This document shows positions 46,757 to 55,784 of a DNA stretch of 64,000 bases, in pieces. The stretch is from an uncultured Elusimicrobia bacterium. GTDB taxonomy: Bacteria; Elusimicrobiota; Elusimicrobia; UBA1565; UBA9628. The stretch spans positions 1-64,000 of the forward strand of contig CAIKVT010000072.1 in assembly GCA_903830945.1 (NCBI GenBank). The letters run 5' to 3'. The position numbers and the translations under genes were made by a program. The notes below the pieces were generated by a model. The model was not told the DNA's origin. It made no database searches and saw only the letters and a list, made by a program, of their open reading frames with translations. Within the stretch, counting starts at the first letter, position 1; every line of letters begins with the position of its first letter.

Positions 46757-49336
46757 GTGAAAATACTTTTTATGACCACGCTCCTGATCGGAGCCCTAGG
46801 CTCTGTCGCCATCGGCGAGAGCGGCGCATCTTCGGCCGCAACCCCGACCAGCACCGGAGCCCCACCCCAGGCCTCCACAGGCCCGACCACAACCGCCTTC
46901 CAGGCCCCAGTCGCAGTGCCGATATCCTTGTCCTCAACAGCAGTCGCAGCAGCAGCGTCACCGGTCGCTCTGCCCGGCTTCTCCACCGGGACCATCCCTG
47001 CGGCCTGGACTGCGCCTACGCCCGGAACCGGGGGGCCGGCGACTTCGGCGCCATCAGGCCAGGTCCCTAGACCCTGGGTCCTCGGTGAGATCGCAGTAGA
47101 AGGCAACCAGAACGTCAAGCCCGGAGTGGTGCGCTCCGAAGTGAAGGCCCGCAAAGGGAACCTCTATGACCGCCCGGACCTCGACCGCGACGTGCAGACA
47201 CTGCTCGGCATGGGCAACTTTGAACGCGTGGCCGCGGATGTCACGCTCACGGACAAGCCGGTACCCGCCCATTTCGTCAAGGTCGCCGGGGCTGACCGCA
47301 TGGTGTGCCTGACCTTCTTGATCAAAGAGAAGCCTCTGGTAAAAAAGATCAAGTTCAACGGGAACAAAAAGCTCTCGCGCTCCGCTCTCGACGACGCCAC
47401 CACGCTCAAAGCCAAAGACCCGCTAGACGACACCAAGCTGCGCGACGACCTCGAGAAGATCCTCGCCAAATACCACGAAAAAGGATTCCTCGACGCCGCC
47501 GCGCGCTACGAAGTCCAGCGCGACACCGCGGCCCAGCAGGCGGAAATCGGCTGGTTCATCACGGAAGGACCGAAGTCCCACATAGAACTCATCACGCTCA
47601 GCGGGGTCAAGGCCTACAAAACCAAGAAGCTCCTCACGCTCATGAAGAACCGGACCAAAGGATGGTTCCGCTCTGGCGTCTTCACCGAGAAGGATCTGCA
47701 CGATGACGTCAAAAAGATCTCCGATTACTACCACAACCACGGCTATCTGGAAGTCTCCGTCAGCACCCCCGAGGTCAAGGTCAGCACGGACAAGACCCGA
47801 ATCTTCATCGCGCTGGACCTCAACGAAGGCCGGGCCTATAAGTTCGGCAACACCAGCTTCTCCGGGAACATCATCCTCAGCTCCACCGATCTCGTCAAAG
47901 CCCTCGAATACCACCGCGGCCGCGTGTTCAATCAAGAGAAATTCGACGCTTCGGTGCGGGCCATCCAGGAACTCTACGCGGACAAGGGCCGCCTGCGGGC
48001 CCGCCTAACGCCCATTAAGGGCCTCAATGCGCAGACCGATCTGATGGACGTGGCCGTCGACATCGTGGAAGGCAACATAGTCTACATCGATCATGTCGAC
48101 GTCGAGGGCAACAAGGCCACCAAGACCTATGTGCTCAAACGCGAGGTCACGATCAAGCCGGGGCAGTCCTTCTCGCTTTCACGAATCAAGAAGAGCCGCG
48201 AGCGCATCATGAACCTGGGCTTCATCGACGACGTGGACGTGGACATCCAGCCCACCCCGGATCCAAACAAAGTGGACCTGGCCTTCGACGTCACGGAAGG
48301 CAAACCCGGCATGCTGACTGCAGGCGCGGCCTACTCCTCAATCGACGGCCTCATCGGAACCCTCTCTCTGCAGCACATGAACCTCTTCGGCCGGGCTCAA
48401 CGCGCCTCTTTGCAGTGGTCGTTCGGCAAACGCGTCCAGGACTATTCGGCGAGCTGGTCGACGCCCTGGGTCAAAGGCAAGCCCATGAGCCTCGGCCTCG
48501 ACGCATTCAACACCCGCCGCATCAGCCCTTATGCCACTAGCCTCTCCGCTTATACCCAGAGACGAACCGGTGGAACCATCAGACTGGGGCCTCGCTTCCA
48601 GGAAGACAAATACCACCTCAATCTCACCTACACCCTCTCCAAAGTTTCGATTGAGAACGTGGAAAGCGAGTTCCTGGACCAGCTCAGCCCCGGCACCAGC
48701 ATATACTCCTCCCTGACCGCCGAGCTCGCCCGAGACACACGCGACAACATCTGGGACCCAACCCACGGCACGCGGCACGCCATCGGCGCGGCCCTCACGG
48801 GAGGACCTCTCCTGGGTGGCGTGAATTTCTTCAAGCCGTGGGTGACCGACGCGGCCTACTGGACCCCGTTGACGGTGGGCGACGAGGATTGGCCGATAGT
48901 TCTGGGCGCCTCGAACCGCGCTTCCTATGTCAGCCAGTTCGGAGCGACTAAGGAAGTCCCGGTCTTCGAGCGCTTCTTCATCGGCGGGCAGGACACTCTG
49001 CGCGGCTACAACGCCAACGGCGAGGCGGGCTTTCCCACCGGGGGCAAGGTCTACGATATCTTCAACATTGAACTGGGCGTACCCCTGGCCCGCGAACATA
49101 GAAAAAGTATCGTCAAACTCGTGGGCTTCTTCGACATGGGCGGGTCATGGGCCGCAGTCCGGGAGCTCAGCGCCCGCATAGGCCCCGACGGTCGCGACCT
49201 CAAGACCGACGCCGGCATCGGCATCCGCTTCGTCACCCCCGCCTTCCCCATCCGCCTGGACTGGGGCTACGGCTTCAACCATCGTCCAGGCGAAAAAGTC
49301 TACCAGATCAACTTCGGAATGGGGAACCTTTTCTGA
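46757..49336 (+). CDS. bamA: Outer membrane protein assembly factor BamA (POTRA repeats plus surface-antigen barrel)
   Basis: LGEIAVEGNQNVKPGVVRSEV and further POTRA repeats; C-terminal RFFIGGQDTLRGYNANGE and VRLDWGYGFNH-like barrel motif. Confidence 0.92.
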   Translation: MKILFMTTLLIGALGSVAIGESGASSAATPTSTGAPPQASTGPTTTAFQAPVAVPISLSSTAVAAAASPVALPGFSTGTIPAAWTAPTPGTGGPATSAPSGQVPRPWVLGEIAVEGNQNVKPGVVRSEVKARKGNLYDRPDLDRDVQTLLGMGNFERVAADVTLTDKPVPAHFVKVAGADRMVCLTFLIKEKPLVKKIKFNGNKKLSRSALDDATTLKAKDPLDDTKLRDDLEKILAKYHEKGFLDAAARYEVQRDTAAQQAEIGWFITEGPKSHIELITLSGVKAYKTKKLLTLMKNRTKGWFRSGVFTEKDLHDDVKKISDYYHNHGYLEVSVSTPEVKVSTDKTRIFIALDLNEGRAYKFGNTSFSGNIILSSTDLVKALEYHRGRVFNQEKFDASVRAIQELYADKGRLRARLTPIKGLNAQTDLMDVAVDIVEGNIVYIDHVDVEGNKATKTYVLKREVTIKPGQSFSLSRIKKSRERIMNLGFIDDVDVDIQPTPDPNKVDLAFDVTEGKPGMLTAGAAYSSIDGLIGTLSLQHMNLFGRAQRASLQWSFGKRVQDYSASWSTPWVKGKPMSLGLDAFNTRRISPYATSLSAYTQRRTGGTIRLGPRFQEDKYHLNLTYTLSKVSIENVESEFLDQLSPGTSIYSSLTAELARDTRDNIWDPTHGTRHAIGAALTGGPLLGGVNFFKPWVTDAAYWTPLTVGDEDWPIVLGASNRASYVSQFGATKEVPVFERFFIGGQDTLRGYNANGEAGFPTGGKVYDIFNIELGVPLAREHRKSIVKLVGFFDMGGSWAAVRELSARIGPDGRDLKTDAGIGIRFVTPAFPIRLDWGYGFNHRPGEKVYQINFGMGNLF

Positions 49337-50238
49337 TGAAAACACCATGGCTAGCCACTGCCGCTGTCGTACTCCTGGGCTTGACTGGGCCCGTCCGCGT
49401 AGGCGCCATCGAGCTCTCGCTGGAGGAGAATAAGGCCGAGCGCGGCAACATCGGATTCGTCGATACCCAACGGTTATTCAAGTTCTTCCCCGAGACCATC
49501 AAAGCCAAGGAGAACTTCGAGGAGGCCGTACGACAGGCCGAAGATCAGATCAACCTGCGCAAGGCTGAGGTTCTACGCCTGCGAAAAGAGATCGACGAAC
49601 TCAAGGTCGAGCGCGCGGTCCTATCGAGATCCACGCCCACGGCAACCGCAGTTCCCCCCCGCACAGCCGCCGCCGTCCCAATCACGGTATCCACCGCTGC
49701 GGCCAATACGCAGTGGCTCAAACCATCCGTCTCCACGCCCACGGCCTTCCTCCAGTTGCCAGGATTCGGGGGGGTCTCTTCAATGACCGCAGCCCAGCCT
49801 CTCATCATCGATCTTCCGGGTGCCACCACCGGCCCTGTAGTGGTATCCCCTCCGTCCGGGGCCATCGCCCATCCTGGCGCGGCCCCCATGGTCCCGACGC
49901 CACAGTCACCCATCACGACAACGACGGTCTCCTCGGCCCCCGCGCCGGGAGCGCTGAACACGATACTGACTGCGCTCGATGAGAAAATCGCACAGAAGAC
50001 GCACGAACTCGAACGCAAGCAGGCACAGGCCCGTGACGAGCAGGAGGCTGCCGAAAAAAATCTCCTGGATCTGGAAAGCCGCAAATCCGAGATCCTGCTG
50101 GGCAAAATCTACAAAGCCGTCCAAGAAGTGGCCCGTCGAGAAAGCGTCAGCGTCGTCGTTGACAAGACCGGCATCCTCTATGGCCACAATGCCGTGGACC
50201 TGACGGAGAAGGTCCTCAAGTACCTCAAAGGAGGCTAG
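49336..50238 (+). CDS. OmpH/Skp-family periplasmic protein with large low-complexity insertion
   Basis: Signal peptide, NIGFVDTQRLFKFFPETIKAKENFEEAV coiled coil, C-terminal KIYKAVQEVARRESVSVVVDKTGILYGHNAVDLTEKVL. Confidence 0.85.
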   Translation: MKTPWLATAAVVLLGLTGPVRVGAIELSLEENKAERGNIGFVDTQRLFKFFPETIKAKENFEEAVRQAEDQINLRKAEVLRLRKEIDELKVERAVLSRSTPTATAVPPRTAAAVPITVSTAAANTQWLKPSVSTPTAFLQLPGFGGVSSMTAAQPLIIDLPGATTGPVVVSPPSGAIAHPGAAPMVPTPQSPITTTTVSSAPAPGALNTILTALDEKIAQKTHELERKQAQARDEQEAAEKNLLDLESRKSEILLGKIYKAVQEVARRESVSVVVDKTGILYGHNAVDLTEKVLKYLKGG

Positions 50239-51324
50239 GTGGGAATCAACTTGAAACAGACCGCAGCCGAGATCGCCGAGCTCGTGGGCGGAGAACTCCA
50301 GGGCGAAGCAGGCCTCATGATCTCGGAGATCAAAGGCCTGCTCGAAGCCGGGCCGAAGGATATCTCCTATCTGGACATGGCCCACGCAAAGTACCTGGCC
50401 GCCGCCGCCGAGACCAAGGCCGGCTGCGTGCTCCTGCCCGCCGCGAACCTTCAGATCACCTGCCCCGCCAAAGCCAGGATATACGTCCCGGACACCCAGT
50501 ACGCGGTCACTTTAGTCCTGGACCTCCTTGCATCCCAAAAACCCAAGCCACCGGTCGGCATACACCCTCGGGCTCAGGTCCACCCCGAGGCACATCTCGG
50601 CAACGACGTCTCGGTGGGCCCCTTCACCGTCATCGAACGCGGGGCTAGCATCGGAGATGGGGCCACCATCGACGCCCAGTGCTACATCGGGGAGAACGCC
50701 CGCATCGGAAGCGCCTCCCGCCTCTATCCGCATGTCACGGTGCGGGAAGACTGCATCCTCGGAGACCGCTGCATCCTCCACGCCGGCGTGGTCATCGGGG
50801 CCGACGGCTACGGCTTCTACACCGACCGCAAGACCGGCCGTCACCGAAAGATTCAGCAGCTGGGCAACGTGATGATCCAGGACGACGTGGAGATCGGCGC
50901 CAACTCCACGTTAGACCGCGGCAAGCTGCCCAGCGACTCAACGAAGATCGGAGCCGGCACCAAGATCGACAATCTCGTACAGATCGGCCACAACTGCAAA
51001 ATCGGCCGGGGCTGCCTCATCGTGGCCCAAGTCGGAATCGCCGGCTCAACGACGGTCGGCGACTTCGTCGTCTTGGGCGGGCAAGTCGGCATCGCGGGCC
51101 ACCTGCGCATCGGCGACCGCGTCCAGATCGGAGCCCAGAGCGGCATCATGACGGACGCGACGCCGGGCCAAATCCTCTTCGGCACCCCGGCCCGGCCTCA
51201 TCGGGAGGCCTTCAAACTCCAGGCCCTCTACGCCAAGCTCCCCGAGATGCGCGCGACCGTCCGGGAACTGCGCCGCGAACTCGGCCCAAGCTCGAGAGAT
51301 CTCTCTCAGAAACCGGAGGCGTGA
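50239..51324 (+). CDS. lpxD: UDP-3-O-acylglucosamine N-acyltransferase
   Basis: Hexapeptide repeats, GADGYGFYTDRKTGRHRKIQQLGNVMIQDDVEIGANSTLDRG. Confidence 0.93.
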   Translation: MGINLKQTAAEIAELVGGELQGEAGLMISEIKGLLEAGPKDISYLDMAHAKYLAAAAETKAGCVLLPAANLQITCPAKARIYVPDTQYAVTLVLDLLASQKPKPPVGIHPRAQVHPEAHLGNDVSVGPFTVIERGASIGDGATIDAQCYIGENARIGSASRLYPHVTVREDCILGDRCILHAGVVIGADGYGFYTDRKTGRHRKIQQLGNVMIQDDVEIGANSTLDRGKLPSDSTKIGAGTKIDNLVQIGHNCKIGRGCLIVAQVGIAGSTTVGDFVVLGGQVGIAGHLRIGDRVQIGAQSGIMTDATPGQILFGTPARPHREAFKLQALYAKLPEMRATVRELRRELGPSSRDLSQKPEA

Positions 51325-51325
51325 C

Positions 51326-52207
51326 ATGCCCCAGACCCCCAGACAAACGACGCTCAAAGAGGAGACGACCCTCAAAGGCATCGGCCTGCATACCGGCAAC
51401 CGCTCGCAGATCGTCTTCCGCCCGGCCCCGGCCAACGCCGGATTGCGCTTCTTCCGGACCGACCTGCCCGGCACGCCCATGATTCCCGCGCGCCTGGAGT
51501 TCGTGGTCACCACGGTACGGGGCACGAACCTGGGCCTGGGCGAAGCCAAAGTACACACGGTGGAGCACGTCCTCTCCGCCTGCACGGGCGTGGGCCTCGA
51601 CAACGCCGACATTCTGGTCTCGGCCAACGAACCTCCCATCCTTGACGGCTCGGCGCTCCCATTCGTCCAGGCCCTCCGGAAAGCCGGGCTCGCGGAGCTC
51701 GCCGCCCCCAAGCGCTGGCAGCGCATCCCCGGAGAAGTCGTCTACGCAGACGGCGCCGCCCGCTACCGCGCCGTGCCGGCGCCGGACTTCACCATCACGG
51801 CCACGCTCATCCACGACCATCCCCTGATGCCCAAGATGACCCAGACCATCCGGCTCGACGCCGAGACCTATCTCTTCGAGGTAGCCCCAGCCCGCACCTT
51901 CTGCTTCGAGCACGAGGTAGCCTTCCTGCGCTCGCAGGGGCTGGCCCAGGGCGGGTCGCTGGACAACGCCATCGTCATCGGCAAGGACAGGTTCCACACC
52001 AACACCGAGGGCCTGCGATTCCCCGACGAATTCGTCCGTCACAAGATGCTGGATCTCGTCGGAGACCTCACCCTCATCGGACGGCCGCTGTTCCAGATGC
52101 ACATCGAGACCCAGTGTCTCGGGCACGCCCACAACGTGGAGTTCGCCAAAAGAATCGCCGCCGCCGGCGCAACCCTACGCCGAAAATCCATATCCATGGA
52201 GGCCTAA
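51326..52207 (+). CDS. lpxC: UDP-3-O-acyl-N-acetylglucosamine deacetylase
   Basis: GIGLHTGNRSQIVFRPAPANAGLRFFRTDL; TVEHVLSAC; HKMLDLVGDLTLIG. Confidence 0.95.
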   Translation: MPQTPRQTTLKEETTLKGIGLHTGNRSQIVFRPAPANAGLRFFRTDLPGTPMIPARLEFVVTTVRGTNLGLGEAKVHTVEHVLSACTGVGLDNADILVSANEPPILDGSALPFVQALRKAGLAELAAPKRWQRIPGEVVYADGAARYRAVPAPDFTITATLIHDHPLMPKMTQTIRLDAETYLFEVAPARTFCFEHEVAFLRSQGLAQGGSLDNAIVIGKDRFHTNTEGLRFPDEFVRHKMLDLVGDLTLIGRPLFQMHIETQCLGHAHNVEFAKRIAAAGATLRRKSISMEA

Positions 52208-52687
52208 ATGTCAGAAGAACGAACCGAGCCGACGGCCCTGCCGCCTGTCGCTAAAACCATGGACATCAAGGCCATCCGCAAGGCCATCCCCCACCGCTAT
52301 CCCTTCCTTCTCGTCGACCGGGTCGAGATCCTGGAAGGGGGAAAGCGCGTCGTGGGGACCAAGTGCGTCACCGCCGACGAGCCATTCTTCACGGGCCACT
52401 TTCCAGAGCATCCCGTGATGCCTGGCGTCCTCATCGTGGAAGCCATGGCCCAGACCGCCGCGGCTATGGTCCTCTCCCGGCCTGACTTCGCTGGCAAGCT
52501 CGCCTATTTCATGGGCATCGATGGCGCGAAGTTCCGCCTCCCTGTATTCCCCGGCAGCGTCTTAAGGCTCCATCTAGAGGCTCTGCGCGTAGGACGCATC
52601 GGTAAATTTCGCGGCGAAGCCTATGTGGACGGCAAGCTCGCGGCCGAGGCTGTTCTAACCTTCGCCGTGATCGACCAGGAGGACTGA
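52208..52687 (+). CDS. fabZ: 3-hydroxyacyl-ACP dehydratase
   Basis: [39 protein letters not shown]. Confidence 0.95.
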   Translation: MSEERTEPTALPPVAKTMDIKAIRKAIPHRYPFLLVDRVEILEGGKRVVGTKCVTADEPFFTGHFPEHPVMPGVLIVEAMAQTAAAMVLSRPDFAGKLAYFMGIDGAKFRLPVFPGSVLRLHLEALRVGRIGKFRGEAYVDGKLAAEAVLTFAVIDQED

Positions 52688-53484
52688 TGAGCATCCATCC
52701 GACGGCTGTCGTCCATCCCGCAGCCAAGGTCGATCCATCGGCCGAGATCGGCCCCTTGACCGTCATCGGCCCGGAAACCAGCATCGGGGCCGGCTGCATG
52801 ATCGGCCCGCACTGCGTCGTGGAGTACACGACTATGGGCCAAGAGAATAAACTCGTAGCCAACTGTTTCGTGGGCACGCCGCCCCAGGATCTCTCCTACC
52901 GCGGCGAGCCCACGCGCCTGGTAATGGGCGACCGCAACCTGGTGCGCGAGGGCGTAACCTTGAACCGCGGCACTAAGGCCACAGGCGAGACGCGCATCGG
53001 ATCCGGGTGCCTCTTCATGACCCAGTCCCATGTGGCCCACGACTGCCGCATCGGCAACGGCGTCATCCTGGTCAACGCCACGGGCCTCTCCGGCCACGTG
53101 GAGGTCGGCGACAACGCCGTCATCTCGGGACTAGTGGGAGTCCACCAATTCGTGCGCATCGGCCGCATGGCCATGATCAGCGGGGGCTCCATGATCGGCA
53201 AGGATATCCCCCCCTTCTGCCTGGCCCAGGGCGACCGGGCCGGCCTGCGAGGAATAAATCTGGTTGGCCTGCGCCGCTCCGGCCTGCCGCCCCAAACCAT
53301 CCGGGCGATCAAGAACGCCTACACAACTCTCTTCAACGAGGGCCTGCTCTTGAGAGAGGCCGTCGCCAAGCTGCGCTCAGCTTGCCCGACTCCAGAAGTG
53401 ACAGAGATTCTGGATTTCATCTCTAAAAGCAAGCGTGGCATCATGAGGCCCAAGACAGAAGATGCAGATGAGGCCTCGATCTGA
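52687..53484 (+). CDS. lpxA: UDP-N-acetylglucosamine acyltransferase
   Basis: SIHPTAVVHPAAKVDPSAEIGP; RGTKATGETRIGSGCLFMTQSHVAHDC; QGDRAGLRGINLVGLRRSG. Confidence 0.95.
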   Translation: MSIHPTAVVHPAAKVDPSAEIGPLTVIGPETSIGAGCMIGPHCVVEYTTMGQENKLVANCFVGTPPQDLSYRGEPTRLVMGDRNLVREGVTLNRGTKATGETRIGSGCLFMTQSHVAHDCRIGNGVILVNATGLSGHVEVGDNAVISGLVGVHQFVRIGRMAMISGGSMIGKDIPPFCLAQGDRAGLRGINLVGLRRSGLPPQTIRAIKNAYTTLFNEGLLLREAVAKLRSACPTPEVTEILDFISKSKRGIMRPKTEDADEASI

Positions 53485-54326
53485 ACGGCCCGATCGGCTT
53501 ACTCGCCGGCTCCGGGCGCTTCCCCCTGCTCTTCGCAGCGGAGGCCCGCCGGATGAACATCCCCGTCGTGGCCCTGGGCATCAAAAACGTCACCGACACA
53601 GCCCTGGAAGGCCTGACCGGAAAAGTCCAGTACTTCCCCTTGGGGCAGATATCCAAACCCATCTCCGCACTCAAAGCCGCCGGTGTGCGGCAGGCTGTCA
53701 TGGTGGGCAAGGTCCAGCACGTCTCTCTTTTCGGCGGGGTGATGCCAGACCTGCGCGCGATCAAGGTCATGGCCTCCTTGAAGGATAAACGCACGGACAC
53801 CATCCTGCGGGCCGTAGCCGACGAGTTCGCCAAGGATGGCATCGAACTCCTCTCCTCCGCGACCTTCCTCTCGCATCTGCTGGTCCCGGAGGGACCTCTG
53901 ACCCAGCGCCGGCCCACGGCCGTGGAGCTGGCCGACTTCCGTCTGGGCTGGTCGGCGGCCAAGGCAGTGGCCGGCTTCGACATCGGCCAGACCGTCGTAG
54001 TCAAGGACGGGACTGTCATCGCGGTGGAAGCCATGGAAGGAACCGATGCCGCCATCCTCAGAGCGCGAGATTTGGCGCGCTCCCAGGGCCAGAAGACCGC
54101 GCTCACCGTAATCAAGGTGGCCAAACCCAGGCAGGACCTGCGCTTCGATATCCCGGTCCTGGGGCTCGACTCGCTTAAGATATTCGCTGAAGCCGGGGTC
54201 TCAGCCGTGGCGGTGGAAGCCGGGACCACGCTCATCTTCGACAAGGACGAGTTCCTCCGCCGGGCTGACGGCCAGACGCTGGCCATCGTCGGCCTCCCAG
54301 CCGGAGGCCCTGAGGGAGCAACATGA
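53481..54326 (+). CDS. lpxI: UDP-2,3-diacylglucosamine pyrophosphatase LpxI (DUF1009)
   Basis: GPIGLLAGSGRFPLLFAAEARRMNIPVVALG upstream of the ATG at 53553; ALKAAGVRQAVMVGKVQH; probable CTG start at 53481. Confidence 0.88.
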   Translation: MNGPIGLLAGSGRFPLLFAAEARRMNIPVVALGIKNVTDTALEGLTGKVQYFPLGQISKPISALKAAGVRQAVMVGKVQHVSLFGGVMPDLRAIKVMASLKDKRTDTILRAVADEFAKDGIELLSSATFLSHLLVPEGPLTQRRPTAVELADFRLGWSAAKAVAGFDIGQTVVVKDGTVIAVEAMEGTDAAILRARDLARSQGQKTALTVIKVAKPRQDLRFDIPVLGLDSLKIFAEAGVSAVAVEAGTTLIFDKDEFLRRADGQTLAIVGLPAGGPEGAT

Positions 54327-55369
54327 CCCATGATTCCCGCATCAAGATCGGAGTCCTCGGTGCCGGCAAGATCGGCACATTGCATGCCAAGGTCCTGACC
54401 AAGACCCCGGATTTCGATCTGGTCGGCGTCTGCGACACCAACCTCTGGCGCGCGCAGCTCGCGGCCTGGCAATGCAACACGGTGGCGGTGCGCGACTACC
54501 ACGACGTCATCGCCAAGTCTGACGCAGTGATCGTCGGCGTGCCCACCCCCCTACATCACGAGGTAGGACTGGCCGCCATCCGGGCGGGCAAGCATGTCCT
54601 CATCGAAAAACCTCTGGCCTCCTCGGTGGAGGAAGCCAAGGAGCTTCTAGCCGAGGCTGAAAAACACAAGGTCGTGCTCATGGTCGGACATGTGGAGCGC
54701 TTCAACCCCGCCGTGCTGGAGGCGATCAAGCACATCCGCAACCCGCGCTTCATCACTGTCGAGCGCCTGGGGCCCTACGACCCGCGTATGAGCCACATCG
54801 GCGTGGTCCTCGACCTCATGATCCACGACCTCGACATCCTCCTCACCTTGGTGGGCTCCCCGGTGGAATCCCTGGAGGCCGTGGGTGCGCACCTGCTCAG
54901 CCAGCACGAAGACATCGCCAACGTGCGCGTGCGCTTCAAGTCCGGCTGCATCGCGGACCTCACGGCCAGCCGCATCTCGCTCGAGAAGAGCCGCAAACTG
55001 CGGGTCTTCCAAAAGGACTCCTACATCTCCGTCGACTACGGCAACACGACGCTCAAGATCGCCAAGAAAAAGGTCGCGGTCATCAAAAGCCTCAAGGACG
55101 TGGAAGTCATCCGGCCCAAGTTCCCGAAGACCGAGCCGCTGCGCAATGAGCACCTGCACTTCCTCGACTGCATCCGCCACAACCGCAAGCCCTGGCCCAG
55201 CGGCGAACACGGCGTCGAGGCCTTGAAACTCGCCCTGCAAGTAACCGATGAGCTGCAGCGCTACGAAGTCTCCGACTATGCGGAGGCACGGTCTTTGATC
55301 CCGCCCTGGGCCCAGGACCTCGGCCGCATCGCCCAAAGCGTGGGCAAGGATATTTTGCGCGGGGACTAG
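54323..55369 (+). CDS. Gfo/Idh/MocA-family oxidoreductase within the lpx operon
   Basis: IKIGVLGAGKIGTLHAKVL; HVLIEKPLASS; DLMIHDLDILLTL. Confidence 0.9.
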   Translation: MTHDSRIKIGVLGAGKIGTLHAKVLTKTPDFDLVGVCDTNLWRAQLAAWQCNTVAVRDYHDVIAKSDAVIVGVPTPLHHEVGLAAIRAGKHVLIEKPLASSVEEAKELLAEAEKHKVVLMVGHVERFNPAVLEAIKHIRNPRFITVERLGPYDPRMSHIGVVLDLMIHDLDILLTLVGSPVESLEAVGAHLLSQHEDIANVRVRFKSGCIADLTASRISLEKSRKLRVFQKDSYISVDYGNTTLKIAKKKVAVIKSLKDVEVIRPKFPKTEPLRNEHLHFLDCIRHNRKPWPSGEHGVEALKLALQVTDELQRYEVSDYAEARSLIPPWAQDLGRIAQSVGKDILRGD

Positions 55370-55394
55370 CTCGCAGCCCCGTGGAGGCATGCAG

Positions 55395-55598
55395 ATGACT
55401 TTAGAAGCCAAGAAAGCCCTCGAGAAAGATTTGACCTTGCCGCCCGCAGAACGGGCGGAATTAAACGCTCGGATAAACATGATATTCGACCGTTTAGGAA
55501 CCGTGGGGGACAAGCGCGTGAGCACGACCATGGTGCTCAACCGGGGCGACCGAGAGGTGCAGAGACCCGCGGACAGGTTAGGGCTGGAATTGAAGTGA
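55395..55598 (+). CDS. Small hypothetical protein
   Basis: GGAGG upstream, ATG 55389 or 55395; MTLEAKKALEKDLTLPPAERAELNARI. Confidence 0.35.
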   Translation: MTLEAKKALEKDLTLPPAERAELNARINMIFDRLGTVGDKRVSTTMVLNRGDREVQRPADRLGLELK

Positions 55599-55696
55599 CC
55601 TTGGCCCATGATATATGGACCGGAGGGAGCGGCATTTATCGGATATTGGGGCAGGCTTGCCATTGATAAAAAGTAGGCGGATAAATGTATTTTTCG

Positions 55697-55727
55697 TTGA
55701 CCGCATTCTGAGATGCCATGATATATA
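55697..55727 (+). promoter_or_regulatory. Putative sigma70-type promoter upstream of lpxB (TTGACC ... GATATA/TATATA)
   Basis: TTGACC at 55697 with about 17-19 nt spacing to an AT-rich -10 region, in a 186-nt gap. Confidence 0.4.
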
Positions 55728-55784
55728 GGTCGGTATACTCAATAGTTAGAGAGTTCAAGGGATGCAACACACTGTGTCATTGAA

